Under the pieces are notes generated by a model. It worked only from the letters and a program-made list of their open reading frames with translations. It did not search any database and had not been told where the DNA came from. Shown one piece after another: positions 1 to 8,634 of a stretch of DNA of 37,898 nucleotides (position 1 is its first letter; each line of letters starts with the position of its first letter). Source of the stretch: a virus; IMG/VR virus record IMGVR_UViG_3300025646_000132, positions 1 to 37,898 of that record. One strand, written 5' to 3'. The translations under genes were made by a program, and so were the position numbers.

Positions 1-1
1 T

Positions 2-1012
2 ATTGAGTTTTCAGGGGTTAGAAAAGATGAAATTGTAACACAAGTAGAAGTAGTATTCTTTGATGGTGCTAATAACTATGAGCGTGATGTTGTATTAGTT
101 ACTGATCCTGATTTAATAAACTTACCAGAAAAGAGTATTACAGTAGAACTACCTTCTTGCTCTAGACGCAGTCAGGCTATGCGATATGCTCAGTATTTAT
201 TAGCTAATTTTAAATATTTAAGAAGAAAAATAGCATTCTCTACCACTAGTGAGTGTGAAGATTTAAAACCTGGCTCAATTGTATCTATTTCAACTCAAAA
301 TGCAACTTTGAACCTAGGTTATAATGGTATAGTACAAGACGTTTCAGCTATTGGATCTTCTAATGTCAGACTTCAACATATAGGATTTCCTTCAATATCT
401 GAAACTACTATAACAGCTAATACGCTTCCTTTAGTATTAAGGCATTTTAGCAATAAAAGTAATAAAGGATCTTTATATTTAGTAAGTAATACTAATTATA
501 CTATTGATAATACAGGAAACTCTTATTCAGGAAATGATTATCTTGAGGTTGTTGTTGATAAGATTTGGAATCCGCATATAAGAAATTTTGAATCTTTTAT
601 AGGATTTACTTCTTTTAACAATCCCGAACCTAATGATCCTTGGTCTTTTGGAGAAATGAATCCTAGTAGTTATTACTCTACTTCTTCTGATAAATTATTT
701 AGATTAGATTCTATATCTTTTAATGAGGAAGGTGTTGCTGCTATAACTGCCACAGAGTACGTATCTAATGTATATACAGATAGTGATGCTATTATTAACT
801 ATGAGCCTACCCCTAGAAAAGTAATAGTAAATTCTTTTGTTAAACCTGCCCCACCTGTAGTATCTGTAACTCCTACTCCTTTTGCTAGCGCTTCAGGAGC
901 AGTTACTACTAGTATTTTTGTATCTATCTCTTCGCCTACAGGAGCTGCTACTACTAGGGTAGCCTTCTTACCTCTCTCTTCTATTGTACCTATCCTCGGA
1001 GTAGTTATATGA
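2..1012 (+). CDS. Tail tip (gpJ-like) protein, 3' part only
   Basis: The reading frame is open from the window edge, so the 5' end lies outside; 336 residues are visible and an internal ATG at 179 is not the start. The visible part has the pattern of the lambda gpJ / Phage-tail_3 family: an R-R-S-x-A helix near visible residues 57-75 followed by L-K-P-G-S-I-V, which in this family precedes a beta-rich domain. gpJ-type proteins form the hub at the tip of siphophage tails and contact the receptor. The C-terminal 60 residues are rich in Ser, Thr, Pro and Val. The stop overlaps the next start (ATGA at 1009-1012), so the next protein is probably translationally coupled. Family assignment is by pattern only; a generic baseplate hub protein is the alternative. 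Confidence 0.6.
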   Translation: MEFSGVRKDEIVTQVEVVFFDGANNYERDVVLVTDPDLINLPEKSITVELPSCSRRSQAMRYAQYLLANFKYLRRKIAFSTTSECEDLKPGSIVSISTQNATLNLGYNGIVQDVSAIGSSNVRLQHIGFPSISETTITANTLPLVLRHFSNKSNKGSLYLVSNTNYTIDNTGNSYSGNDYLEVVVDKIWNPHIRNFESFIGFTSFNNPEPNDPWSFGEMNPSSYYSTSSDKLFRLDSISFNEEGVAAITATEYVSNVYTDSDAIINYEPTPRKVIVNSFVKPAPPVVSVTPTPFASASGAVTTSIFVSISSPTGAATTRVAFLPLSSIVPILGVVI

Positions 1013-4000
1013 CAACAATTAATTTTAGAGTAGCTAATGTACAGCCTTTTATAGGGCGAGAAGGTGTTATTATTCTTGGAAAAAATGGATTTGAATCAGT
1101 CTTAGGACAAGTAAAACCTTTAGTTACTAATGCAGCAGTTTTAGACTCTAATATAGTATTTACTGTTTCTAATTTACATTTACTTTATGATGATAACTTT
1201 AATTGCCATATCTTAGATGCTCGTAGTAACGCACAGTTAGTTGCGCTTAGTGATACTGTTCCTAATAATTTAGCTACATTCTCAGTAAACTCAAAAACTG
1301 CTTCAAGCACTTCAGGTAAGATTGCAGGTACTGTTGGACATCAAACTACTTTAGATACTATAACAGCTAATATTATTTCACATAATATTAGTGCAAATAC
1401 TATTAGTGTATCATTTAGTAATAACTCAGTAGCTACTTCTATTAAAAATAAACTTTTAGATGTTCCTTTCTATATTAATTTAAATCAAATAGTAGATAAA
1501 AGATTTTTATCATCTAATACTTTTTATATATCGGGAGATTTAAGACTTATATCTAATACTCATAACGTAACTAATTTAACAGGTAGTGCTAATTTATATT
1601 TAGGAACTACAGTGCCTCTTAAAGGACTTATCTCTACATATATTAACGGATCTATTGAAGAGACGAATGCTTTAGAATATTCTTATAATCCTGGTGATCA
1701 ATATATAACACATAATCTTTCTAATTCAGATTTGATTATAAAAACAGTAGTAGAAGATTATACAGTTCCACATATTGAAGACATAGACACTGTTTATATT
1801 TATGACAATCAACAGACAGTGCAGATAAATGCTATAAGCTATTCTAGTAGTTCTTCTATTTATAATGCTGCCTTAACTGCTTCAGATTTTTTTAAAGTTA
1901 AACTTACAGATAATATATCTGCTAATGTAGCTAGCGCTACATTAATTAATATTACAGAAGACTTAATTGCAGATATTAGCGCTGTAAACGTTTCAAGTAA
2001 TGTAGTATCAATAACTTATAATGAAACTGTATACCCTAATAAATTAAATCTTGTTAGTCAAGGTATTTACAGCATGGCACCTTTTGATTATGCTTTATTT
2101 AAAGATGTTGAGATTGTTGATGGTAAATTAACAGTACCTACTCTTGCGGGAGTATATGTGTTTAAAGTAGCCAGTGTTAACGAGTTAGGCAGAATAAGTA
2201 CGCCAGTAACAAAGTCTATCTCTTTAGAAGATTTACCTATGGGTCAAGTTACTAATCTTATTCTATCTGAAATTCTATTTAGAGATAGAACTAAAGGTGT
2301 TATGTCTAGGATTAGTGGTTCTTTTACACACATAGAAGGTAGGAACGTTCAAGAATACGATATTGCATATAGAATTAATCTTGTATCAGGTACAGAACCT
2401 CATCCTAGTGGAATGACTAATTTTAACTCTTTTAAAATAGATAAATCAGGAGTAGGCACTGATGGCTTAGTAAGATTTACTATTGATAATATTGATCTAG
2501 GTAGAGCTGGTAATACTTATGAAATTGAAGTAATGGTTACTCCTATAAACGGTATAAATACAGGTATATATAATATTAAAAAACTAGAACTAAGGGGTAA
2601 ATCTACTAGACCTCTTCCTGTAACTACTTTTGAAGTATATCAAACTGATAGTACTATTGTTTTTGAGGTTGATTATCCTGTAGATACTCAAAGTAATTTA
2701 AATGAATTAGATATTTTACATACAGAGATTAGATTACGATCACCTGTAACAGCTATTAATACTTTAGATCAAAGAGATTTTGCTTTTACCAATGGGGGCA
2801 CTCTTATTTTAATACCTCATCCTCTTACTAGAGCAGAAATATCTGCTGAAAGATTGGGAGAAGGTAGCTTTACTTTTACTGCTAAAACTGTAGATACTAG
2901 CGGTAATAAGTCTTCTGATACTTTAGCTAAAAATTTAAGTATTGACCTTCCTTCTACTATTGTTCCTATTGCTGCGTGGAATGAGGCAAATCCTAATTCT
3001 AATGTTATTGTAGGATTATTTAATTCTAACTACGCAACAAACAATTTTGTTAGTGTTACAGATTCAGATAATGGAGGATTTGTTTATGACGTAGATCCTG
3101 TTACTAGTGCAATAGTAAATAATTCTGTTGTTCCTTCTACTGTTGCTGAAGATGCTAATGCTTCTGCTACAGGCTTTGCTTGGAGTTCAACAGCTAATGG
3201 AGTGTTAGATTCTACTGACTTAATTATCACTACGAACTATTCTTCTTATATAACCCCAGTTAGAGATTTAGGAGAGGTAGTAAAAGGCTCTTTAGTAATA
3301 TCTAGTACTGTTGAGACACAACTAGCTAAAACCTGGTTAGAAATGTCTAATGATTTAATAGTAGGGGTAGCAGAACAATCTCCTAGTTCTAATGTACTAT
3401 TTGATGCAGATTTTGAAATTGGTAATATAGTGGGTTATAATAATTCTAATTTTAGCTTCAGTTTTAGTAATGTTCACGCTACTATAGTAGATAATTCTCC
3501 TTCTACAAGAGTTTTTGCTATTGTTAACCCTGGACAAGAAGTAGTCGGAGAACGTACTGCTAGAGAAGATATAAGTAACGTCTTTAGTTATGCTCTTATT
3601 GCCGGAGCTATTAATGCACATGCTATTGAAATATCTAATGTATATTATGCAAATGGAAGTGTAGTGGTAGGGGGTAATACTAGTGGCAGTATTGCGTTGG
3701 CTAACTTAACAAGTGCCGGAAGCTCTTATAGATTAGTTGACTTAGCTCAGTTTACAGATGATGAGGCTCAACAAGACTACAGTCCTGATCTTGATATTTC
3801 TAAAAATGTTTATGTACGTTTCTCTTCTGCAAATGTTTTTCTGGCTCCAGATGTAGGATCTTCTAAGCCTCATGGTAATGTAGATGAAGAACTATTTGAT
3901 GCAACTACATTAGAAGGTAACTGGACTCAACAATATTCAGGTATTAGAAGATTTAGATATTTTCAAGTTAAATTAGATATTAATATTGCCGACTATGGAG

Positions 4001-4299
4001 AGACAGCTAATGCTTACTTAGATCAATTTTATTATCAAGTATCAGCTCCTAGGAAAAACTTTACTACCACTGTTACTTCTACAGGTAATATATTAGGAAA
4101 TGTTTCTGTAGACTATAGTAGTACAGGTTTTTATAATATCCCTTCAGTTTTCTGTCAAGTTTTAAGTGATGGATCATTTTTAGCAAAAACGAATAATTTG
4201 ACAAATACTGGCTGTAATGTTAGAATAATTGATACTACTACAGGAAACGTTGTAAGCACTGAGGGCTTAGAAATTTTAATCTCTGCTACAGGAGCGTAA
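1009..4299 (+). CDS. Large tail fibre / receptor-binding protein (1096 aa)
   Basis: This is a 1096-residue protein rich in Ser, Thr, Asn, Val and Ile and almost free of Cys, typical of extended beta-structured phage fibres. Segments starting near residues 408 and 533 look like fibronectin type III-like modules (alternating strands, with P-x-x-V-T or P-V-T-T-F starts), as found in the distal part of gpJ-like proteins. The last 80 residues resemble the small beta domain that ends many fibres. It overlaps the tail-tip gene by 4 bases and probably attaches to it, so it could correspond to the C-terminal half of a gpJ split into two polypeptides. Host-range function is inferred from position and composition. 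Confidence 0.6.
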   Translation: MTTINFRVANVQPFIGREGVIILGKNGFESVLGQVKPLVTNAAVLDSNIVFTVSNLHLLYDDNFNCHILDARSNAQLVALSDTVPNNLATFSVNSKTASSTSGKIAGTVGHQTTLDTITANIISHNISANTISVSFSNNSVATSIKNKLLDVPFYINLNQIVDKRFLSSNTFYISGDLRLISNTHNVTNLTGSANLYLGTTVPLKGLISTYINGSIEETNALEYSYNPGDQYITHNLSNSDLIIKTVVEDYTVPHIEDIDTVYIYDNQQTVQINAISYSSSSSIYNAALTASDFFKVKLTDNISANVASATLINITEDLIADISAVNVSSNVVSITYNETVYPNKLNLVSQGIYSMAPFDYALFKDVEIVDGKLTVPTLAGVYVFKVASVNELGRISTPVTKSISLEDLPMGQVTNLILSEILFRDRTKGVMSRISGSFTHIEGRNVQEYDIAYRINLVSGTEPHPSGMTNFNSFKIDKSGVGTDGLVRFTIDNIDLGRAGNTYEIEVMVTPINGINTGIYNIKKLELRGKSTRPLPVTTFEVYQTDSTIVFEVDYPVDTQSNLNELDILHTEIRLRSPVTAINTLDQRDFAFTNGGTLILIPHPLTRAEISAERLGEGSFTFTAKTVDTSGNKSSDTLAKNLSIDLPSTIVPIAAWNEANPNSNVIVGLFNSNYATNNFVSVTDSDNGGFVYDVDPVTSAIVNNSVVPSTVAEDANASATGFAWSSTANGVLDSTDLIITTNYSSYITPVRDLGEVVKGSLVISSTVETQLAKTWLEMSNDLIVGVAEQSPSSNVLFDADFEIGNIVGYNNSNFSFSFSNVHATIVDNSPSTRVFAIVNPGQEVVGERTAREDISNVFSYALIAGAINAHAIEISNVYYANGSVVVGGNTSGSIALANLTSAGSSYRLVDLAQFTDDEAQQDYSPDLDISKNVYVRFSSANVFLAPDVGSSKPHGNVDEELFDATTLEGNWTQQYSGIRRFRYFQVKLDINIADYGETANAYLDQFYYQVSAPRKNFTTTVTSTGNILGNVSVDYSSTGFYNIPSVFCQVLSDGSFLAKTNNLTNTGCNVRIIDTTTGNVVSTEGLEILISATGA

Positions 4300-4305
4300 T
4301 AAAAA

Positions 4306-4929
4306 ATGACATTAACTACTTCAAATACTTTTCAATTATCTGTCTCTAGTGACACTATCGCAGCTTCTAGAATTTATTTTAATTCTAGTTTCAAAGCTTT
4401 ACTTCAAAATTTTGCTAGTGCCAATGCTATTCCAGTAAGTACGAATTTAACTTTTGAAGATGGATTGCGTACTCCTGAAGACGGTATGCTTTGGTATAAC
4501 CAAGATTCAGGAGGTCTATATATTAGAACAACTAATTTTGGTACAGGACCTTACGGTAATTTTAGACGTATGGGGATTAGTACTAGAGCATACGATAGCA
4601 TATCTGCTGCAATGTCTAAGTCTTATGAGTTAGATACAGGAGAACTTATAGTAGTAGTTAAAGATTCTGCAGGTAGTGCGGCAAATAATAGAGTTTACTT
4701 AGTATCTGATGATAATAAAACTTTAGTAGATGTTAGTGTTCCTTATGAGCGTACAGTTGATAATACTAAGATAGCTCTTAAAACATTAACAGGTGCAGAA
4801 ATAGCAAATAATACTATTACTGCAGATCACATAGCGGATGGAACAGTTATAGAAGCAGATTTTGCGGATGAATCAGTAACTGATCGTAAATTAGATTCTG
4901 CACTAGTACTATTAGGATTGGTATTATAA
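4306..4929 (+). CDS. Tail fibre accessory protein (207 aa)
   Basis: A 207-residue protein six bases after the large fibre, preceded by AGGAG at a long spacing. Residues 50-90 contain the P-E-D-G-M-L-W-Y-N motif, which is common in phage virion proteins that display a short beta-hairpin collar. The C-terminus has a repeating I-x-x-x-x-I/V-x-x-D pattern (N-N-T-I-T-A-D-H-I-A-D-G-T-V, then D-F-A-D-E-S-V-T-D-R-K-L) like the triple-stranded shafts of trimeric fibres. A structural role at the tail tip is inferred from these features and from position; no enzyme motif is visible. Confidence 0.5.
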   Translation: MTLTTSNTFQLSVSSDTIAASRIYFNSSFKALLQNFASANAIPVSTNLTFEDGLRTPEDGMLWYNQDSGGLYIRTTNFGTGPYGNFRRMGISTRAYDSISAAMSKSYELDTGELIVVVKDSAGSAANNRVYLVSDDNKTLVDVSVPYERTVDNTKIALKTLTGAEIANNTITADHIADGTVIEADFADESVTDRKLDSALVLLGLVL

Positions 4930-4930
4930 A

Positions 4931-5431
4931 ATGGCATTTAAAATATACTTTTTCTTGTTTCTTATAATTGCATTTAGTAGTGTAGGTTTTGCAGGGTATA
5001 AGTATTATAAAGATTCTCAAGAAACTATAAGAATATTAACTGAAAATAATGCTAAACTAGAGGTAGCAGTAGCACTTAATGAAGAAACTATAAATTCATT
5101 ACAGGCAGACTATGCTTCTGCGCAAACTCAGTTATCGGAACTAAATGCCGCCTTTATTTCTATTCGCAGACAAAATCAACAATTAGCCGACAAATTACAA
5201 CAGGTTGACCTTACTGCTGCAGCTATTGCCAATCCTGAAGCTATTGAACGTGCGGTAAATAGAGGAAGTGAAAATGCAGGTAGATGTTTTGAACTTCTAT
5301 CTGGAGCAGAATTAACTGAAAGAGAAAGGAACGCAGAAAATGGTATCGCTTTTAACAAAGAGTGCCCTTGGCTTTACGATGATTATCGTGCTCGCGGCTT
5401 GCTCAGCGAGACCCCAACCCCAGCCAATTGA
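4931..5431 (+). CDS. Rz: Inner-membrane spanin (i-spanin, Rz-like)
   Basis: 166 residues with one N-terminal transmembrane helix (about residues 5-24) after a short basic start, followed by a long predicted coiled coil (about 30-90) and a periplasmic C-terminal region. This is the classical Rz topology (N-in, C-out). The last 92 bases overlap the start of a lipoprotein gene in another frame, the hallmark nested Rz/Rz1 arrangement. With its partner it should fuse inner and outer membranes in the last step of lysis. It starts one base after the fibre stop with no good Shine-Dalgarno, so translation probably depends on coupling. Confidence 0.75.
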   Translation: MAFKIYFFLFLIIAFSSVGFAGYKYYKDSQETIRILTENNAKLEVAVALNEETINSLQADYASAQTQLSELNAAFISIRRQNQQLADKLQQVDLTAAAIANPEAIERAVNRGSENAGRCFELLSGAELTERERNAENGIAFNKECPWLYDDYRARGLLSETPTPAN

Positions 5432-5735
5432 GATAAGTACTAAGCCTGTACAAAAACCTTCTTTAACACTGCCTCCTGTTGACGAATTAAATCTTAGACC
5501 TGTTGAGTGGATTGTTATTAATGAAAATAACGTAGATGAAGTTATGAATAGGTTTAAAAACTCAGGTAAGTCATTTGCTATATATGGTCTTACAGGGGAT
5601 GGATATGGAAACTTAGGTTTAAACTTTAGTGACATTAGAGCTTTAGTACAACAGCAACAAGCTATAATAGTAGCATATGAACGCTACTATCAGCAAGCAG
5701 AACAAGCTCTGGATGAGGCTGTTGTAGTAGAATAA
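5340..5735 (+). CDS. Rz1: Outer-membrane spanin lipoprotein (o-spanin, Rz1-like)
   Basis: 131 residues starting inside the i-spanin gene, with AAAGGA nine bases ahead of the ATG. The N-terminus is a lipoprotein signal peptide with lipobox L18-A19-A20-C21, followed by a Pro-rich stretch (RPQPQP, then L-T-L-P-P-V), both typical of Rz1. It is longer than lambda Rz1: after the proline-rich linker there is a conserved-looking L-R-P-V-E-W segment and a Gln-rich, probably helical C-terminus. Many marine phage spanins share this longer form. It would be anchored in the outer membrane and pair with the i-spanin in the periplasm. Confidence 0.8.
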   Translation: MVSLLTKSALGFTMIIVLAACSARPQPQPIEISTKPVQKPSLTLPPVDELNLRPVEWIVINENNVDEVMNRFKNSGKSFAIYGLTGDGYGNLGLNFSDIRALVQQQQAIIVAYERYYQQAEQALDEAVVVE

Positions 5736-5760
5736 CTATAACATCCAAAGGAGAAAATAT

Positions 5761-6084
5761 ATGTCTAAACAACTAGAACCAAATTCAAAATATGCACAGT
5801 TTGACGCTGATGGCGATGGGATTGTAACTGATGAAGAAATGTCAAGAGCAGAACGTATGCTTCAAATTGAAAATGAAGACAAAAAAGAAGATGCTCAGCG
5901 TAATATGGCGTGGTTTGCTCTATTAGGTATGCTTCTGTACCCATTTGCAGTTGTAGGTGCCGGAATGGTAAGTTTAGAAACTGCTGCTACAATTTTAGGT
6001 GACATGGCACCTACATACTTTGTATCTGTGGCTGCGATTGTAGCAGCATTTTATGCAAAAGAAGGTTATACTAAGGGGAAGTAA
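5761..6084 (+). CDS. Holin candidate with an EF-hand (107 aa)
   Basis: Residues 15-26 form a complete EF-hand calcium loop (D15, D17, D19, G20, T23, E26 in the canonical positions). They are followed by a charged helix and two hydrophobic segments (about 49-70 and 83-99), ending in a short basic tail. Small size, two membrane spans, and position directly after the spanin pair suggest a holin or another membrane lysis protein. The start has a strong AAAGGAGA site. Calcium binding is predicted from the loop residues; holin function is inferred from topology and neighbours. A membrane-anchored regulator of lysis is an alternative. Confidence 0.55.
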   Translation: MSKQLEPNSKYAQFDADGDGIVTDEEMSRAERMLQIENEDKKEDAQRNMAWFALLGMLLYPFAVVGAGMVSLETAATILGDMAPTYFVSVAAIVAAFYAKEGYTKGK

Positions 6085-6107
6085 TACAAAATTTAAAAAT
6101 TTAATTA

Positions 6108-6137
6108 TTGGTAATAATCTCAATTATTGCTTATAAT
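6108..6137 (+). promoter_or_regulatory. sigma70-type promoter for two small genes
   Basis: TTGGTA at 6108-6113 and a perfect TATAAT at 6132-6137 are separated by 18 bases. Transcription would start near 6144, just ahead of the Shine-Dalgarno of the gene at 6159. The 18-base spacing matches two other near-consensus sites in the window. Confidence 0.6.
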
Positions 6138-6158
6138 ATAAAAAATCGGAGATTAAAT

Positions 6159-6356
6159 ATGGCAAAAATTGATGTTAATAGATCGATTACCCCACTGCCT
6201 AATGAAGCTAGAAATCTAGACTCAATGACAGAGGCTCAAAGGGAAGCACGTTATAGCAAACTAGCAAGTGCTGATAACCCTGTAATAGATGGGACTAGTC
6301 AGGTAAGAGGTCAATCAAGCGGAATGAATCCAATTTCAAATAAACCTATAAGGTAA
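6159..6356 (+). CDS. Small hypothetical protein (65 aa)
   Basis: 65 residues, hydrophilic, with no transmembrane segment, signal peptide or cysteine. The start at 6159 is chosen because CGGAGA lies at a normal distance and the promoter at 6108-6137 would start transcription near 6144; an in-frame ATG at 6108 coincides with the promoter itself and is unlikely. The C-terminal part is rich in Ser, Gly, Asn and Pro and looks disordered. It is co-transcribed with the similar-sized gene at 6370. No function is recognised. Confidence 0.6.
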   Translation: MAKIDVNRSITPLPNEARNLDSMTEAQREARYSKLASADNPVIDGTSQVRGQSSGMNPISNKPIR

Positions 6357-6369
6357 CAGGAGAATCATT

Positions 6370-6663
6370 ATGAGACCAGAAGTAAGTGGAAATCCACGCG
6401 ACTATGGCCATTCTAAAGGCGATGATAATAACTTTATCGAAACACCTGATGGTCGTGCTAAAGGAAAAAGAAATATTGCTGGAACCCCAGTAAATTCTAA
6501 TGGTGGAACAACTGCTATGAGAAGTACTGTTGCAGGACCTGCTAATGCAGGAATGGCAAAAGTAGGCGGTGCAGCAATTGAAAATCACGTAGGGGCTAAA
6601 CCTATGACCGGCGGAAGAGCTAATGCTCCTCTAAAGCCAGGGCATGAGCCAAAGCGCAGATAA
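6370..6663 (+). CDS. Small disordered basic protein (97 aa)
   Basis: 97 residues, rich in Gly, Ala, Asn, Pro, Lys and Arg, apparently disordered, with no hydrophobic segment and no cysteine; it ends in a basic tail (HEPKRR). AGGAGA precedes the ATG. It is the last gene of the rightward block and is followed within ten bases by a strong terminator. With its neighbour at 6159 it forms a two-gene unit with its own promoter. The composition would suit a nucleic-acid- or virion-associated protein, but nothing identifies a function. Confidence 0.55.
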   Translation: MRPEVSGNPRDYGHSKGDDNNFIETPDGRAKGKRNIAGTPVNSNGGTTAMRSTVAGPANAGMAKVGGAAIENHVGAKPMTGGRANAPLKPGHEPKRR

Positions 6664-6667
6664 AAAT

Positions 6668-6692
6668 AAGGCGGGAAATTCCCGCCTTTCTT
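6668..6692. terminator. Bidirectional intrinsic terminator
   Basis: A nearly perfect hairpin (AAGGCGGGA / TCCCGCCTT, loop of about 3 bases) is flanked by T-rich DNA on the right and A-rich DNA on the left, so it can terminate transcripts from both sides. It sits exactly between the rightward gene ending at 6663 and the leftward gene ending at 6694. Confidence 0.85.
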
Positions 6693-6693
6693 T

Positions 6694-7053
6694 TTACCTA
6701 ATTCCTTCTAGAATAGAATTAAAAAAGTTTCGTTTATAGTAAAGCTCTAAATCTCCAAGACTTCCAATTAGTTTACCATCTGCGTAAATTAGGGGAGAGA
6801 AATTATGCCCCCTACTTAATGCATCTTGAGCACTACCCTCAGAAAATACTTGATAAGAAACTACTTCCCCATGTTCTTTAAGAAGTGCAAGTGCAATAGG
6901 TGTTAAATCACAGTTAGGCACTGCGTACACACTCCAACGCTTAGGGCGATAGGTATCTCTAGACCAGTGTTTAGGTTTTTCAAATTTAGGCTCTTCCACT
7001 TTAGGAGGGGCCTTTACTGTTTTTACGGCAGCAACCGTATTTGCTTTTTCCAT
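6694..7053 (-). CDS. Glutaredoxin-like protein, CxxT active site
   Basis: 119 residues: a Lys/Pro-rich N-terminal tail of about 40 residues and then a glutaredoxin-like domain. The motif V-P-N-C-D-L-T sits where glutaredoxins have C-P-Y-C, so only the first Cys is kept (monothiol-like). Further on, S-P-L-I-Y-A-D-G-K-L-I-G-S-L-G-D-L matches the cis-Pro loop and the G-G/G-D-L region of the fold. Being last in the operon with ThyX and close to nrdAB suggests a redox partner in dNTP synthesis, but without the second Cys it may not reduce NrdA directly. Start supported by AAAGGAT. Confidence 0.65.
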   Translation of the reverse strand: MEKANTVAAVKTVKAPPKVEEPKFEKPKHWSRDTYRPKRWSVYAVPNCDLTPIALALLKEHGEVVSYQVFSEGSAQDALSRGHNFSPLIYADGKLIGSLGDLELYYKRNFFNSILEGIR

Positions 7054-7057
7054 ATAA

Positions 7058-7744
7058 TTATCCTTTATTAATATAACTAGCAGCTAGAGGAAAAATATGA
7101 CTAATAGCTTTTGCTATTTCAATCGCAATTTCCATGTGTTCTTTTTGTGTTCCGTTGCCTGAACGTAGATCTATATAGTGAATCCAGGAACGAATAGTAC
7201 CTTGCATGTATAGTCGAGAAACAGTATTTCCTTCAGGTAGAACTGCACGAGCTTGTTCTTTAGCAATACCATTGGCAATAGCCCAATCATAGGCTTCTTT
7301 AGCTGTTGTAATTACCTTTTCTTGTTGTCTTCGCCATTCTCGATCTAAATCACGATCAAAAGCTCTGTCCATATTCAAATTAATAGAGTCTTGTCTGTTA
7401 GTTGGGTGTTGTAACCTTGCTTCTCGTACAACAAATGATTCTTCTAACGCATCGACTTCTTTATAGCGCTGACTGAATTCTTGAAAAGAAAATGATCTAT
7501 GACGAAGCATTTGACGAGCAATATCACGAGTCGTTTCAACTTCCATAGTAGCTGAAGCCATTTCAAAAGGCGACCAGTGGGCATGAGAACTTAAATAATT
7601 GAGTAATCTTTCTGAACTTGAAAAATCAGTTTGAAATTGGGGATTAGATACTTTAGCACAGTATGCAATAATATCTTGTATATTCTCTAACCCCTCAATC
7701 TCCCCTTCAATAGGTTGAGTACATGCAAAAAGTTTTACTTTCAT
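7058..7744 (-). CDS. thyX: Flavin-dependent thymidylate synthase ThyX
   Basis: 228 residues, the usual ThyX length. The signature RHRxxSxxxxSxR is present as R81-H82-R83, S86, S91, R93. The enzyme converts dUMP to dTMP with methylene-tetrahydrofolate, FAD and NAD(P)H, without the dihydrofolate product made by ThyA. AAAGG precedes the ATG at a normal distance. It lies between the flap endonuclease and the glutaredoxin-like gene in a compact leftward operon and complements the phage ribonucleotide reductase. Confidence 0.95.
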   Translation of the reverse strand: MKVKLFACTQPIEGEIEGLENIQDIIAYCAKVSNPQFQTDFSSSERLLNYLSSHAHWSPFEMASATMEVETTRDIARQMLRHRSFSFQEFSQRYKEVDALEESFVVREARLQHPTNRQDSINLNMDRAFDRDLDREWRRQQEKVITTAKEAYDWAIANGIAKEQARAVLPEGNTVSRLYMQGTIRSWIHYIDLRSGNGTQKEHMEIAIEIAKAISHIFPLAASYINKG

Positions 7745-7745
7745 T

Positions 7746-8606
7746 TTATACCTTTATTTTATTTAGAGCATTAGAAAGAACTTCTGAAACAACTTCAGGA
7801 CTTTCTGACATAGAAATAGCAACATCAAGATGACTAGTTAAATCCATTAACTGTTTATTTAGCAAAAGAATCTCTTTGCCGCTATTAAGATTTTGAATAT
7901 ATTTAGATTTACCTTTTAAGGGTAAAGCAGCAATAAGATTATCAAGAGTTTTATATTCTTGTACTAAAGTTTGACTACGTTTTTTACCTATACCTTCAAT
8001 ACCTAGAATGCCATCACTCTTATCTCCTTCAATAATTCGAGAGAATAGAAACTCTTCGGGAGTAAGCTCTGTTTCTTCATAGAGAGAATCTAGTGTTATC
8101 TCTTTACGAGAAAACAAATTGAAGATACTAACGTTATGATCAAGAAGCTGATATAAGTCTCTGTCACTTGAAACTATCCATACATTATCATACTTATCTT
8201 TTAAGTTTACTGTAAGATAGGTAATGATATCATCAGCCTCAACACCTTTAAATTTATAGTGCTCAAAAGGTAGAATATCTGTGGTATCTTTCAGGCAATT
8301 GAAAAATCCGGTAAAACGAATCTGTTCTTCTTCTGTGCGCTTAATCTCTTTACGATTTTGCTTATACCCTGCAAAAATTGTTTTTCTATAAGCAGAGGCT
8401 CCTACATCAAAGCAGCAAATTGTTCTAAGTGCAGAATAGCTTTTAGCTAAACTACTAATTGTTTTAATATATTCTTGAGAAAAATTATCAAAGTTAGGAC
8501 GATGCAAATACCTAAAGGCTAAGTTATTAGCATCAATAAGCAATAAATTTTTTTCTTCTAGCTTCTCTTGTTCGAGTTCAGCTAGATCATTCCAACTACT
8601 AGTCAT
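7746..8606 (-). CDS. 5'-3' exonuclease / flap endonuclease
   Basis: 286 residues with the T5 D15 / T4 RNase H / Pol I N-domain pattern. Metal-binding acidic residues are visible at D25, D68, E123, D125, D126, D148, D150, D195 and D198. The H3TH DNA-binding motif follows at about 198-210 (G-I-E-G-I-G-K-K-R). It should remove RNA primers and flaps from lagging strands, which matters because the phage polymerase has no such N-terminal domain. First gene of an operon with ThyX and the glutaredoxin-like protein. GGAGA precedes the ATG and a promoter candidate lies at 8635-8663. Confidence 0.9.
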   Translation of the reverse strand: MTSSWNDLAELEQEKLEEKNLLLIDANNLAFRYLHRPNFDNFSQEYIKTISSLAKSYSALRTICCFDVGASAYRKTIFAGYKQNRKEIKRTEEEQIRFTGFFNCLKDTTDILPFEHYKFKGVEADDIITYLTVNLKDKYDNVWIVSSDRDLYQLLDHNVSIFNLFSRKEITLDSLYEETELTPEEFLFSRIIEGDKSDGILGIEGIGKKRSQTLVQEYKTLDNLIAALPLKGKSKYIQNLNSGKEILLLNKQLMDLTSHLDVAISMSESPEVVSEVLSNALNKIKV

Positions 8607-8634
8607 TATTGTTATTCTCCATAATTATATAATC

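Noticed and set aside
1009-1012. Frameshift splitting a tail protein
   Set aside because: The ATGA overlap is a normal coupled stop/start and both proteins are long and intact.
3397-3621. Antisense reading frame under the large fibre
   Set aside because: It lies wholly inside the 1096-aa fibre gene, has low-complexity composition and no ribosome site.
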